Part shown: positions 1 through 13,000 of the stretch, in pieces
Numbering within the stretch: the first letter of the stretch is position 1
How the letters are laid out: each line of letters starts with the position of its first letter
Assembly: GCA_020746105.1 (NCBI GenBank)
Contig: CM036622.1
Location: 11,642,487-11,706,486, forward strand
Direction: 5' to 3'
Length of the DNA: 64,000 nucleotides
Source of the DNA: Trogon surrucura
Lineage: Eukaryota > Chordata > Aves > Trogoniformes > Trogonidae
Made by a program: the position numbers and the translations under genes
The notes under the pieces: generated by a model
What the model was told of the DNA's origin: nothing
The model's database searches: none
The model's input: only the letters and a program-made list of their open reading frames with translations

Positions 1-419
1 TTTATTCCAGATTAATTAAAGGACATGGAACATTTTAGCCCAGGAAAGTATGGTTAAACTGTACAAAATGACAATAATAGTACCCTTCTTACCCTTTGAG
101 TACTAAAAATACTAATCCTAAAAGAAAAAGAGATTTACCAGGGCTTTAGATAAGATCTGAACACCTTCCCAACAAAATGAGGTCAGGAAATATCTCTCAG
201 AATGTTTGAAGTCACCAGTGAGCTGTGAAAGTTTTACCCCATGGCTGAAGCATGTTTTGTATCCCATATCAACACGGCCCATCAGAGTGGAGTCCCAGAA
301 GAGCTGCACAGCTTGGTTTCAGACGGACAAGCTGACGTCACGGTGACAGCAGCAATGGGCTATTTTTACAGTTTGGGAGAGGCATCATTGTCTGGCTGTG
401 CTGGGGGCACAGTCTCAGT
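1..419. other. Unassigned noncoding stretch at window start
   Basis: I see no gene or recognisable repeat here. The short frames on both strands lack protein-like composition and have no splice context. Confidence 0.4.
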
Positions 420-479
420 GTTCTAGTTCTGAAACGTTCTAGGTCTGAATGTTCTAGGTCTGAATATTCTACGTCTGAA
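420..479. repeat. Short tandem repeat, about 15-16 bp unit, four imperfect copies
   Basis: Four successive copies of a unit close to GTTCTAGGTCTGAAT are visible. The first and last copies are diverged and the two middle copies are identical. It is a simple local tandem duplication with no coding meaning. Confidence 0.75.
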
Positions 480-1712
480 AATGACCAGCATTTCCAGCAC
501 ACCAGTGTAACCTCTGCTCGCTTGTTTTTCAAAGCCTGTATTATTATCACAGTGGTCTATTGGCACCATCCATCCCAACCTGTGGCTGTGGTTATACTTT
601 GCCTTTCTTCCAGGCTGTGGCTCCCAAAATCATCCCCACACCTCTGGGAAAGGGTTTCTGTCTGGCCAGATCAAGTCACTGGTGCTCATGGCCTCATGGA
701 CATTAGCTTTGGGGCAGAGAGGGGACAGCTATAAGGAGCAGTCTCTGGGCACAGGGTTGGTTTTAGCTGTGGTCTGACAGAACAGGAACTGTACCAGGTT
801 TGTCCAGCTGGCAGAGGAAGCATCAGGGAGATCCAGCAGCTGTTCCCAGTGCATGTCCCTGGGGCAGCACCCCAAAGGCCTTCCTCTGAGGAACGCTGCA
901 TGGAGTGGCAGTGGACAGGGCTGTGAGGGTCCCGCCACCCCTATGTCACAGTGCCACCGCCCACCAGCACATGATGTGCTGGGACAGGATAAAAGGCAGC
1001 GTCCTCCCAGTCCTGCTGCCAGAGCTGGCCTGAAGGCAGCCCAAAGACATCTGAGAGGAAGTCCTTGAGAAGCTGGTGGAGTTACTTGGAGGCAGATGAG
1101 GGAGGAGCAGCTCAGGCAGGATGAGGCTGCTGGAGATTCTCTGCTCCAAGGCCAGCTCCTGGTGAGGCCACATTCAAAGCTCATCTGGTGTATGGAAATC
1201 CTGCTTCGGCCTTTGGGGAAGAGAGGCAAGCTCCTCAGAAGAAGTGAAGAACCATCAGCCCCTGGAATTTCCCCTGGGTTTCAGGGTTTTTCAGCTGGAT
1301 AGCAGTGGCAAGACCAAAGGAATGCATTTTTGGCCCTTGAGGAGCACTGAGGAGCTCGCTGTCCTCTTCCTCTGTGAAGCAGGTGGCAGTAGCCATAAGA
1401 ACTGGGATCCACAGATGTCCCAGCACCCTTCCCCAGTGCTTTGGAGTTCCCACTGGTGTCCTGCCAGGCACAGGAAGGATTCTGGTCCCCAAGGTCGATC
1501 AGGCCAGAGACACCTTGATACTCTTGGAAGCCCCTGAGATGTCTCCAGGTTGAGGGAGGAAAGGGGAGGGGCAGTGCTGGTGTCTCCTGGGAGGCATGGC
1601 CAGCCTGCAGGAGGAGGAGGAGGGTCTTGCTCACATGCTCGGGAAACAGCCAATTGCCAGCTCGGGGGTCAGGAAGGAATTTTCCCCTGGATCAGACTGG
1701 CGTTGGGCCCCA
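480..1712. other. Moderately GC-rich block without a recognised gene
   Basis: From about 700 the base composition becomes richer in G and C than the flanks, and overlapping frames of up to about 166 codons occur on both strands. None has a recognisable domain, a codon pattern distinct from the other frames, or plausible splice boundaries. Open frames on both strands at the same place are what GC-rich noncoding DNA gives by chance. The block could be a decayed repeat, given the internal duplication just downstream. Confidence 0.4.
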
Positions 1713-1972
1713 GGGGGGTTTTGCCTTCCTCTGCAGCATTGGGCACAACCACTTGTCAGGGCTCCTCTGCTCCATTTTGGCTCGGTTGCTGCCTGCTGCT
1801 CCTGCAGCTCCAAGACATCTTCTCGTGTCCCGCAGATGGGAGGAGGAAGACTGTGCCCCCATGGTGGGCTAACCAGTGTCCATGGGGGTTTTCCTTCTTC
1901 TGCAGCACTGAGCACAGCCCCTGCCAGGGCTCCTTTGGGGCATTTTGACCGGGCACCCGCTGCTCCTGCTCC
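1713..1972. repeat. Internal direct duplication, two ~90-100 bp copies offset by ~170 bp
   Basis: Positions 1713-1812 and 1884-1972 match in order. Both begin with a G run followed by TTTT and a CCTTC..CTGCAGCA block. Both then share CAGGGCTCCT, CATTTTG and TGCTCCTGC. Copy similarity is clear but imperfect, with small gaps. The motif has the look of a piece of a dispersed avian repeat (perhaps an LTR), but I cannot name a family. Confidence 0.6.
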
Positions 1973-2487
1973 ACAAAGGTGGCCCCTCCTGCCCCACATC
2001 CAAGGGAGGAAGCTTTCTGCAGGGTGGGCCCCAAAGGTGGTTCTGAAGGGTTGTTTCTTGCCACAGAATCACAGGTGTCACACCTTTGAAATCATCGCAT
2101 GATAGCACACACCTCTTCTTCTTCTTCTGTATTGGATTAGTAACGATCTTCATTCTTCAAATTCTTACTCTTCAGGGAGCGGGGACTGTGTTCCTGCTGC
2201 TGCTTTCTGCAGCTCTGTGGCGTTCCTTTGCGAGACTGCAAGGGATATTTTTTCAAGGTAAATCGAAGATAAGCATCAGCCTGCTCCTGGCTAGACATTG
2301 TGATAGCTTGTGAGCATTGTCTCTAAAACATTCAGAAAAATAAAATAAAGAAAATATAAAATAAAAAATAGATCATTTAAAAAAAAATAAAATCCTATTT
2401 CTGCTTGTAATTTTTATGACATGTGTCCTTGAAAGCTCTTTTGGAGCTGAAAAACCCCTGGCATTTTAGGTAAATTGATGCCTGTTG
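1973..2487. other. Unassigned noncoding stretch
   Basis: Contains an A-rich segment near 2336-2395. No gene or named repeat seen. Confidence 0.4.
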
Positions 2488-2616
2488 GTGTTTAAGAGGC
2501 GTTTGGACAATGCCCTTAATAAAATGCTTTAACTTTTGGTCAGTCCTGAAGTGTTAGGCGGTTGGACTTGATGATCATTGTAGGTCCCTTCCAACTGAGC
2601 TGCTCTGTTCTATATC
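2488..2616 (+). mobile_element. CR1 LINE 3'-end fragment (old copy)
   Basis: The stretch carries the CR1 tail signature GTTGGACTTGATGATC followed by GTAGGTCCCTTCCAACT, preceded by the usual 'TTTAAGAGGCGTTTGGACAA'-like C-terminal coding remnant. It ends in a degenerate CTGTTCTATAT tail. Orientation is plus, since the tail lies at the right. It is strongly 5'-truncated, as most CR1 copies are, and its divergence from the younger copies in this window suggests an older insertion. Confidence 0.85.
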
Positions 2617-5600
2617 TAACGCAGTAGCTCTCATCTGGTTTAAGAAGCCCACCTTCAGATGAGCAGAATTGCACAGTAAAAGTGCCTCTTTATTCGAGTG
2701 TGAGTTAGCACTACTCGCATGTAGATACGTATCAGAGTTGATCCTATAAAAGGTTCATTTTCATTGGTTAGAAAAGCAATTGAAACAAAGGAACACTTCA
2801 TGCTCAATTTGGCAATTCTTTGATTTGGGTTTTTTTGGGTTTTTTTTAGCCCAAAAGGACATAATACACCTAGAAATAAATATCTAAGCAATTAAGTAGT
2901 TTAATGTTTATCCAGATTGTCAATGTTTAAATTTCCTCATCTTAAGAAATGGCAACGAAAGCATTTCTTATTTACTGAATTGTAATTTTTACTGGGGTTT
3001 CTATCAAGCTGTATTTAGGTGGAAATTGTACCTTGACTGTTAGTGGCCAAAAGCTAATATTATTAATTTCATTAATAATCTCCAAGATCTGGTCCTGATG
3101 AAGGATATACACTATTCAGTGATTTCAACAAGGAAATCAATTTACCTGATTTTTTTCCATCTCACACATTTCTCAGCAGTGCAAATGAAGTAAAGATTCT
3201 TCGCGCTCCTGTGAGCTAACTTAAATGCTCAGGGCAAATTCAGGCTTTTTTTTTTTTTAATGTACAACAGAGTCTAAAAGTGCTTTCAGTCAGGAGAAAT
3301 GTAAATATCAGAACTTGCTCAATTGCAAAGACTGAAAATAATGTAAATATTTAATATAGTGCATAACTTTGCAACATATTTATAAGGTGAGCTGACCTCA
3401 AAAGTTTCCTTAGCTACATATAACTAAAGAATAGCACCTTTTATCTCACTGGAGTTTAAGGAGAGCTCATTGATTCAGAATATTTTTAAAGTGTACGTAA
3501 ACAGTTTTCAGGTATTAAATCTTGGCCTTAATGTAGAGTGTTATAAAATCAAATGTAACTTTAAGCAGACCTATTTTTTTTTATAATAAAAATATGTTTA
3601 AATAGGAAAAAATACTAGCTGCTATAAAGCAGCAAATGTTATCCATCCTGTTAGAATTGTTTAAAAATGCATCAATTTTATAGGTTATTTTGGCTCACGT
3701 AAATTAAAATTTATCAGGCTGGCTGAGGCTGGTGATGCTCATAGTCTGTGTCCTTCCTTCCAAGGGGCTAAAGGTCTGCTACTTAGACGATGAGTTTGGT
3801 GTGGGCATTTGAAATGTGGGTTCTGATCAAGCTGAAATCCTTTGACAAAGAGGCCATTTGTTGCCTTGGCCGGAAAATTAAGAAAGCATTGTGGGAGCTG
3901 ATAGATTGGCTGTGAAAAGTAGAGGCTGTTTCCTTGACACCTTGACCAGAATCCCATCTTCTCAGCAGGGAGTGGTTGGTCAGGTTGGAAACCAACCCAT
4001 ATCTTCATTTGAAGAGCAAAGAAATACTTTGTGAGACTCCTGGTGGTTTCTGGAAGCTGGAAGGTGCAGAGCCTACCTGTGCATCCTTTCTGTGACTGAG
4101 CTTTTCCTCTTCTGCCTATGCCCCCTGCCATCCAAACTCATCACCTTCTCCTCCCTCCTTCACCTAAAGGATCAGCCTGGGCAGCAGGTGATGCAGCAGC
4201 ATCTCTCTGAGATCCGTGTGAAGCAGGGAGGAGAAGTATGTGAAGTGGAGAAGAGTGTGCGTGTGTCATGGAGAAATCCAGCATCAGCTCATTCGGCCTT
4301 TACACAGCAGAAGCAGCATCAGTAACACCTAACACAGCTCAGTCACACTTGTCTCCTAAAGCTTGATTCACCTTTTACACTGCTAATGCAACAGCAGGTG
4401 AGTAAATGGCCAAGAGGAAGCTGTAGACTCAAGCTGAGTTCTTCAGCAACCTCCCAGTCTTCTCCTGAGCTGCAGTATCAGGGGGCCTTTGCCCTCGAGG
4501 GTGTATTTCTCTGAGAAAAGATAAGATTGTTATGTCTGGAGAAAATACTGCTTTTTTTTCTGCAAACGTTTCTCTTTAAGAGAAAGGTGTTTTGAAGAAA
4601 AGTTAGAACTCAGCATATTGAGCTTGCTTCAAATGGATGTGTCACTTTTATTGGAATTCTAATTAAATGTAGACTCATAAAAGAGTATACCTTCCCAATT
4701 TAAATATGGCTGGCTCTCATGTCTGTACAGTTCCAAAACTTACGACGACAGATTAATGACTAGGCTGAAAGTCTGTCATAACCTGGTAGGATAAAGCTAA
4801 TCCAAATTGACTATATGCCATGATTTTATGACACAAAGTTATTGAAAAGTACAGGAATAATTAAGTGGAAATATAATAGAGGAAGCATTTTCTGAGCCCT
4901 GGCATTGTGGGCAGAGCCTGCCACCTGATATGGTTGGTTAGAATAGCAGGTCTAGAGTAGTAACACATTTTTATGCTACTTTTTAAAGAAACTGTGGGTC
5001 AAGTAGTCCATCACTGAAATTCATTCTGAAAAAAAGTGTGACAGCTTTGACAGCTATAAAACAGAGGTGCCTTGTTTAACTGGGTGACACTAATTATAGG
5101 TAAGAGCTCTATAAACACACTCCTTTGTTCTCTGGAAGCTGCACAACATATAATAAAACTCTGGCATAACAAAAATGTCATCTATAAATAAATAGAAAAT
5201 AGCTGCACTTGTTTAATTGAACCCAGATAAGAAAATAAGTTAGGAGCACTTAAGCTTACTTTCAAGGCTTTGTTTTTTCTTTCAACAATTCTATTGAAAC
5301 GGTCTTTGGAGTACCTCCATCTGTGGCTTTCTGTGGTGTTACTTACACAGGGTCAGCTGCGCACTGACCCCAGCTAGTGAGCTTCATAAACTCAAGGTAG
5401 CAATTTTGGTCCAAATCTCTATGTCTGCTTTGGACTGGCTACAGGGACAGTGCAGAGGCTTGGTCTAATGATGACTGAGATCAGAGGCAGTGTAGTCATG
5501 CCAGCATTATGTTCTGCCTGAGCCAGTACACCCCAGCAAGAGGCTGAACTCAGAGAACACATCTGGTTTCAAGGCAGAGCTGGGATCCTTGCAGGGGATC

Positions 5601-6839
5601 TGTACCCCTCCGTGCAGACAGACCAGCTTGGCTAATGCTGGCAGCCTTCCCATTGCACAGGGAGCTGTGTGCTGAGGGATGGTGCTTTCTTACCTGGAGG
5701 TGAGAGTGGCCATGAATAGCCATCTGTTGGTATAGGGAAATCAGACTTTAAGGAACAGATTAGTGAATTGCAGGTATTATATATACTACAGGTGAGATTC
5801 ATCTTCACTATCCTGTATGTCTGAAGCCTACATGAAGCTCATCTATGTGATTTATCCAGACTTCTCTGTAGTTGGTGGAGGGAGCAGTGCTCTTCAGGAG
5901 GATGAATTACCATGCATGTAGATAGACATCTATGCTGTGTTGTGTTGCTGTTACAGAACAGTTTTTTTGTTACTCGAAAATACCCAAAGCATTGTAAGTA
6001 CGACATGCCTCGTCATAACTTTGCACACCGTTTGTGACATCAGGCCTTAATGTATGTCAGGTACTTCAGTACAAAAAATATTTTAAGTACTACCACGCTC
6101 AGTATGAACGTAGAACCAAAGAAATAGTCTAAAATGTGGAGATGTTCTGGTTTGCGATTAGTGATCTGCACAGGCGAAGCATGTTTGGAATGAGAGAGAG
6201 AAATGCACGCAGTGGCAGTCAGGGCAGTGGATGAGCCTCCCCTGGCAGGTGCTGAGGCACTGCGGTGCTGAGCACAGCATGAGCACCCACAGAGCAGGCT
6301 GGAATTTGCCCATGAGGCCAACATTTCATCACCCAAATGCTGAGTGAGGGAACAGCTATGCTGCTCCCATTCACTCTTGAAATGCTTACACCATTTCTTA
6401 CCACTTCTGCAGAAGGGCTGACTCCCAGTCACTGTGAAACACCTCTGTCCCTCAGATCCACCTCTCATTTCACCATGTTTTGGAAATCCATCTGCTGATC
6501 TCTGTGGTATTGGTGGCAGTGAAGAAGCAGGTCTGCGAACAGTGGGCTCCTTGGACATGGTGGGTTTGGGGAGTGTGAAGAAAGGTGCCTGCGGGCTATG
6601 TTTATGAGATTTTCGCAGGCTACCTCGGGGGCTGGTTTATCAAGGGTGGTTTTCAGGTGTCACAGAATGTTAAGGTCCTTTTATTCCAAACCCCATCCTA
6701 TAGGCCAAGCTGTATTTTTGTAATTTAGGGTGACTTATTGTAACTGCTCTCCTGTAAAAAGCATGACCTCTAATGATCTCACGGGTTGTACCAGCGTCTG
6801 TCCTAACTTCAGCAACAGCACAACTGTGCTGCTCACACC
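2617..6839. other. Long AT-rich noncoding stretch
   Basis: About 4.2 kb of intron-like or intergenic DNA with poly-T runs (3246-3258, 3571-3581) but no gene, RNA gene or mobile element that I can support. The longest frame, on the minus strand at 6040-6558, has no recognisable domain and an unremarkable amino-acid pattern. Confidence 0.5.
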
Positions 6840-7270
6840 GCTGTGGACAACGGTGGCGATTTGCCTTCCTTTAGCTTCGCCTGCGGGAGGTGCAGGTTGA
6901 TGCAGGGAAGTGCAGGGAGGTGCGGGTCGATGCGGGAGGTGTGGGTTGATGCAGGGAGGTGCGGGAGGTGCGGGAAGCTGCCGGAGATGCGTGTTGATGC
7001 GTTGAGGTGCGGGGAGGTGCGGAACGTGCGGGTCGCCAGCAGCAGGACCGGGCCCCTCTAGAGGGAGCCCTCCGCTGAGGAATGGCCCGGGAGTGAGGGC
7101 AGAGCCAGCTGAGCGTTTGCTGGGCTTTCCCTCTCGTCATTTTTAGAAACCGAACGCGCCCGAGCCCTGCGGAAAGCCTCCCCGCACCTAATACCTAGTG
7201 CAAATCGACCCCGCATTTACCAAGGAGCAACACAGCCGATGCACCCTAACCGCCCGCAGACTGGGGCTGT
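6840..7270. promoter_or_regulatory. CpG-rich patch, possible small CpG island
   Basis: CpG dinucleotides are clearly denser here than in the surrounding several kilobases, both within the minisatellite (6885-7034) and beyond it (for example CGAACGCGCCCGAGCC around 7150). In bird genomes such patches can mark promoters or hypomethylated enhancers. The minisatellite alone could also account for much of the signal, and no clear exon boundary is seen, so promoter status is only an inference. Confidence 0.35.
6885..7034 (+). repeat. G-rich minisatellite
   Basis: Imperfect tandem repeats of a ~10-bp G-rich core close to GGGAGGTGCG, arranged in part as ~20-bp units that alternate with GGTTGATGCA or GGTCGATGCG. 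The plus strand carries more than ten G-runs at short, regular spacing, so it is compatible with quadruplex formation. Frames across it encode only low-complexity peptides. Confidence 0.8.
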
Positions 7271-9942
7271 CGACATGTTTTGTTCTTTGCCAGAGTTTGA
7301 TCCTTCAGTGCCCGCCACAGAAAGGCTGCTTGGAGATTGCATTTGCGTGGAAAAAATTGGCTGTGGGCTTTCAGTGCTAGAGCAGAGGGTGAGCAAGAAA
7401 ATACAACGGGGTGTGTGTTCCAGCGGACACATCTGACACATTTTGAGCATCAGGTGTAAGGTGAAAGGACAAGTGGCTTTGATTACAGTTGCAGGAGTAC
7501 AACTGGCAGCAGGAGCGCTCTCCTGGGATCAGAAAATATAATTGTATTATTAGAGATGAGGGAAGAATATAGACAAAGGTATTTAATAAGTTAGTTAAAA
7601 AAAATTAGTCTGTATTCTGAGTGGGTTTTCATGCCTTTGCAACTACTGCACTCTCTTTTCAGCAGACACTTCACCGAGTTTTCAGATAATACTTACTGAT
7701 ATTTAGTTTCTTCTAAACTGCTTATTGCAGAGCAATAACAAAATTTTAGGATAACTTCATTGTAAAACAGAGCTAAACAAGGTAGATGACTCTTAGAAAA
7801 GCTGAAATAACTGAAGCACTGGGAGCTAAGCAACTTGCAAAAAGTGCTAGTTAGAGCATTGCAACATGGAAATGAAGTTTTATGTGCCTTTCCTGTATTA
7901 TTGAGTAGTATATTTTAAAACTCCAGTTTGCCCTGCAGTTGCGAAGAACATTAAATATGTTGCCAATTGGAAATATGACTGTTTACTTTAAGTGGCACCT
8001 GTAAATTAAAAATGAAATAGAAGATCAAACTGAAAAGAGAAATTCATTAAATTGAAATAAGCCTGAGTGAATAAGCACTATATCTCACTCAAATGAAAAA
8101 ACATAGGGCAAGAGTTTGTTTTTGACTTCCCTACGCAGCTTTTAGTCCGACATTTCTAAATGATATAAATACTAAAAAGTTCTGGGTATTTTCAATTACT
8201 ATTGTTAGACAGAAAACAAGCTCCAGTTTCTTCAAACCTTATTTTGTCGAATGTGTCTGAGTCATAGGAAAAGTCATTCCATCATGTCTAGAAACTGTTT
8301 TTATTCAGAGCACTTGTCAGGAAAGAAAATAAACAAGTATTAGTTCCTGCCACCATTCATTTCAGAACAGTTACAACCAATATAATTAGGTCTCAGATTA
8401 TTTTTTTTTTAAAAAAAGGTCTGAATGAAAAGATATAAGATTATATGTGTCAGTTGCTGAGCATTTGGCATGAACAGCTTTTCCAACACTTGCTCTGGTT
8501 ATTATAAGGTTTGAGTTGTAAATGACTGCATTCAGCAGCAAACCCGTCAGGTTGGAGAGCTTTTCATTAAGTGTTTGATCTAGAAATTTTTAATCAGTGC
8601 ACAAATAAAACAAATTATTAAAGCACTACATCAGCTGCAGTATATGTAATTGGGATGAACAGGGTGATGTAACTGGTAGGGAACAGCACAAGCATTCTTA
8701 ACAGAAGGCCTGGAGCTACAGAACTTGTTACCACTGGAGATGAAACAGAGCCTGAGTCTTAACCTGTATCTTGAAAATGGTAAGATGCACCTATTAAAGA
8801 CATTCCCAAATAGCCTGGTGATAAATCATGTACATTGTACAGCTTTGTTGGGGAGGGATCATCCTCTAGAATGCCTTGTGTTTGTGAAATAATGCTGGGA
8901 TGGGATGTGTGCTGAAAGCACAGAGGATTTTGTTTATGAAAGCAAAAAGGAGCATTTTATATTCTCAAATTTTTATTGTAGTTCTTTGTCCTAGATGAAG
9001 GCAAGCCTGTAAGATCTACTTTAGGAATTTATCTAATGGAAACTATTGTGTGACTTCAGTACATTAATCAGGCATAGTGGTTATAACTGTGCCGAGATCA
9101 ATGGACCTACTCTGACTTCTGTAGTTGATGCTCTGATGCAAATATTATTAATATTTTAGCTTAAAAAACATCAGTTGTTTTAGCTAGTCTAGTGACTGAA
9201 GTTTCTGAAAATGCCAGCAACAAGATGTTGCAACTGGGCTAACAGTTAAAAGGGGAGCTCCTTTACATATGCCAGACTAAAAACTACCACCACCTAATAA
9301 TCAGACACAAGGTTACTCTGCACATCCTAGCAGATTTTTTAGGGTGGCTTTCTTTTGACATTTATATCTAGGCTAAGATACAAAAAAAAAAATTTGTTTG
9401 TTTGTTTAATTATTGTTTCCTGTCTGTGAAGAAATTAATTTAGGAAAGCTAATACAAGAGTGGGGTGTTGCATTTTGCTCTGAAGGCTGCAATAAAGCTA
9501 ATGCTTCATGGCTGAAAAGTCTGTCTTATGCCACTCTACCGGGAGCTGAGAATGAGACTGCTGCCTGCAGATCTGTGTGCCTGAAGACAGCAGCCGAGGT
9601 AGGTCAGTGCGCATTCCCATTGTCAAGCTCAGGGGTGAAATCTTAACTCCCATCTAGCTCCCCAGAAATTTTACTGCTGCTTTCAGAAGAGCCAGAACTT
9701 TGCCTTAAAATGTTAGATTTGGCAGATTGGCCCCAGTAATCTGTGTTTCATAGGGGTTACAGTTGGCTTCGTGGTGGGCTGTGCATACAAACTTCTGCAG
9801 ATTTTCATCTTCAGTCCCAGGTGTGGCAGAGAGAAACTTAAGCTCTGCTTCTGCTCCAGAGCCTCACAAGCTCTGAAACAACCGGAGGTGAAATACGTCT
9901 TGAGAAAGCAGGATCTGTCAAGGTTAAACACAACCTTTGTGA
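7271..9942. other. AT-rich noncoding stretch
   Basis: No gene found. The stretch includes a poly-T/poly-A juxtaposition at 8400-8417 and a TTTG microsatellite near 9396. Several ATTA-type cores lie in 8000-8700, which would suit a homeodomain-bound element, but this cannot be shown without cross-species alignment. Confidence 0.4.
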
Positions 9943-10029
9943 CAGTTTTATAATACATACCACAGTAGTTCATCCTAAACTAAAAAATCAGAAGTTAAAA
10001 GTTTTTTCATACACCAGTAATATGTTTAT
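9943..10029 (+). repeat. Duplicated 87-bp segment, copy A
   Basis: This 87-bp segment aligns without gaps to 13510-13596 with 8 mismatches (about 91% identity). The shared 3' half includes a run of more than 30 identical bases from GAAGTTAAAAG to AATATGTTTAT. The flanking sequence does not match. It is either a local dispersed duplication or two copies of one unnamed repeat. Confidence 0.85.
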
Positions 10030-13000
10030 CAATCCAACAAACAGGTCTGACTCGTGGTCTCCAGACACGCACGCAAGCTAATCCTCACCGCACAAGAAAG
10101 CACCAAAGTGAAAAGAAAGCAAGTTTTCTTCAAAAATCTTTCAACTCCCAAACATTAATTCTATTAGAGCTGCCAGGCTTTGGTGGTGCCTCCCTGCAGG
10201 ACCTGGAGGTGTTGAAGCACCGGGCATGGGGGCAGGAAAGGTGCCAGGAGGCTAGTTATAGGTGTCTCTGGCAAATGTGCCTTGCGTGCTCTCTAGGATA
10301 AGGGTTTTAGGAGGTTTTATTAATTGCTTTAAGACGGGAGCCCTGGGCCACATGTAGCTGTGCAGCCTCAGCTGGCTCTGCAGCTCCCAGCCTTGACAGA
10401 GGTGCCCTGTCTCCCACCTGGTGTGTCTTCCTCCATCTGTGGGGACAGAGAATGTGACTAATATAATTTTCCCTTCCTTTTGGATTTTACTGCAGCCATA
10501 CCTTTAAAATAAAATGTTTCCTTGCTTTTTAAAAACTTTCTTTGTAATTTTTAAAAAATTTTACCCCTTGCCTTTTGAGCAGCAATTTATATCCTGTGTG
10601 CCTTATCTCAGGTAAAGTAAAAATAGTGGCTTCACTCAGTATAATCAGTTGTGTTAATATCTCTGATTGTAGGCTTGGCTCAGAGTTTGCATTACCCCAT
10701 ACGGGTTGTGTCTGTGCAGGCACAGTCAACAGATGATACTTTTAAAAATTACCACACAGTCAAAAAAAAAAAATCTGCATGATGAGATAGTAGATTTTAA
10801 GAGCTGTTTTGAAACAAAAAATAAAAATGTTTTCCTTCAGTTTAAAACAGTCCTTGAAATGTATCTCAAACTGAACAACTTTGCATATTTTGTTCCATGA
10901 CATTGCTTTGCAGATTTTGTTGCATTACATTGCTTTATAAACACACTCTAACAAAATACAAGCTAGTGCTTATGTACACTGAAAAAATCTTCCAGATGAA
11001 AAGTTGTCATATGTTTCTCTATATATGGTAAACAAAAATATTATTAGATGCTAGCATTCATCTTCTTTGCAGAAGGATGGCACTGGCATGGCCAAGTATC
11101 TAATAATATCCCTGTAAGCTCTGATCAGTTGTATTTCTTCTCTGATTCCCTGAAGATGTCTCCACATACTACATCTCATGGTTTGCCCAGCTATTTTCTG
11201 CTCTACTTTCAAGCCCAATGCTTCCAAAAAAAAAAATCAAACTCCTTAGGAAATACTTAGCTCCCTGTTCCAAAATTACTCCCGTCCACAGTCTTATTCT
11301 TCTAGAAATATTTAACAGCAACGGACTTCTAGACAAACTGTCTCTTTGTAATTTCATTCCTGAGTCATCGACGGCCTCAGCATTTAACTGTGTGGATATT
11401 TTAGTAACTCACAGCACTTCTTCAACGTCTCTGATCAACTTACCTGGAGTGTCCTGTATGTCCTCTCCTGTGGGGAAAAACTGGGGTGAGTCAGCAATTC
11501 ATAGTAAAACTTGTATGAGCATCACCAAGTCTAGGATTTCAGCATAAGTCTTTTTCCCTTTGCGTTTCCAGCAGGCTTTTTGCCATCTCTTTTGCCATTT
11601 CTTTGCTTTCCACAAAGAAACTGATGTCTCAATCAGCTGTAATTGCAATTCTTTTGTTCTACTCTCCTGGACACAAATAAGCTGTTACATTTCTATATTT
11701 TCCCAGGTATTTTTGCTAAAGAAAACCAGCTCTGTCGCTGTCTAGCCATCTAATTTCCATTCTAACCCTGTGATCTTTACAGCGCTGTTTACTTCATGCT
11801 ACCTTGTGCTGAGTGTCATCGGATCTTCTGGCAAGAGTTGTGTCGGTTTTCTCTCCTGACATTAGCTATTTATCTTCACTACTAAAACAATACTTGAAGC
11901 CGTTTAGAATTACAGCTTCAGCAAAACAAGTTCTCTCTTCTTCCACCATGCACCTGTGTTTCCTAAAGGCGTTTCTAGTCAACCTTGCTATAGTCGAATG
12001 ATTTTTAGTGGTGCTATTTGCTTAAAGGAGCTAGGTAATCCATCCTGGATATTTAAATGCATTCATCTTTCCTAGCAGCAGAGAATACAAAAAGCTGGTT
12101 TATTCTGATTTCTCTTCAAGCTCTGATATGTCCATTCCTGCCATACAAGTGGGGACGATGGGTATTCCATGCCTGGTTCATATGATTGGTATTCAGGTAA
12201 AATTTCCTCAAATTTAAGATGAGCTTTTATTGAGTCAGAAGGATGAGATTCAATTTCTGTGCTTGCCTGTTATCTGCTCTTATAGGGGCCCCAGCCACCC
12301 ATGCTTCCTTGTAATTTATTGACAGGACCTTGAGACATTTTTATGGTGACAAATATACTGGAAATTTGCTTTCATTGTTGCTTGTATGAATGAAACACAT
12401 CACTTTCAAAAGAAGGAGTTAATTTACTGTATCATTCTGTATTAGGTAAGTCTGAATTGGAATGTCTTGTTTGTTTACATAGTGTTCATTTGGTTGCTAG
12501 CATTGCTGTTCGCTGAAGTTCAGCTATGTCCGAGTAAGTGTCTTATTTGTAACTTTGTGTAATATGTAAGAAAAACTTCTCATTTAAGAAGTTCACTGCA
12601 TTTCATGTACCTTGTATTTTAGAAACCCTTTTTAATTTGCTCATCTTGAATATTACATTATAAATGTAACTACCTTTGGAGCATACAGTGTGTTGCCTGA
12701 TCTGTGAGAGGAGCGCGAGGAGAAGAGGAAATCAGGGTTCATGCCATGCGCTCTGTCTGTTGTCCTACTTCTCGATTTTTTGTCACTTTCATATGTCATT
12801 TCTTCTTTTTCATACTACTATGCTGCAGTTTGAAGACAAACTTAGTGTATTACAAAATAAAATACATAACTTGCAAATGTGTGTCTGTTTTGTCATCTAA
12901 GATTAATGGATGTCTCCATTTTGGAAATCAAGATACTTGAATGGCTCTCCTTCTCAACCAAAGCACAAAACATGCACAAGAAACAAGTTTGAGAAAGAGA

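Noticed and set aside
729..2153. Overlapping frames of 100-168 codons on both strands near the window start
   Set aside because: They overlap one another on opposite strands, cross the internal duplication, and lack any recognised motif.
6040..6558. 172-codon minus-strand frame
   Set aside because: No domain, ordinary low-information composition, no exon signals, and its C-terminal end is a hydrophobic run from AT-rich DNA.
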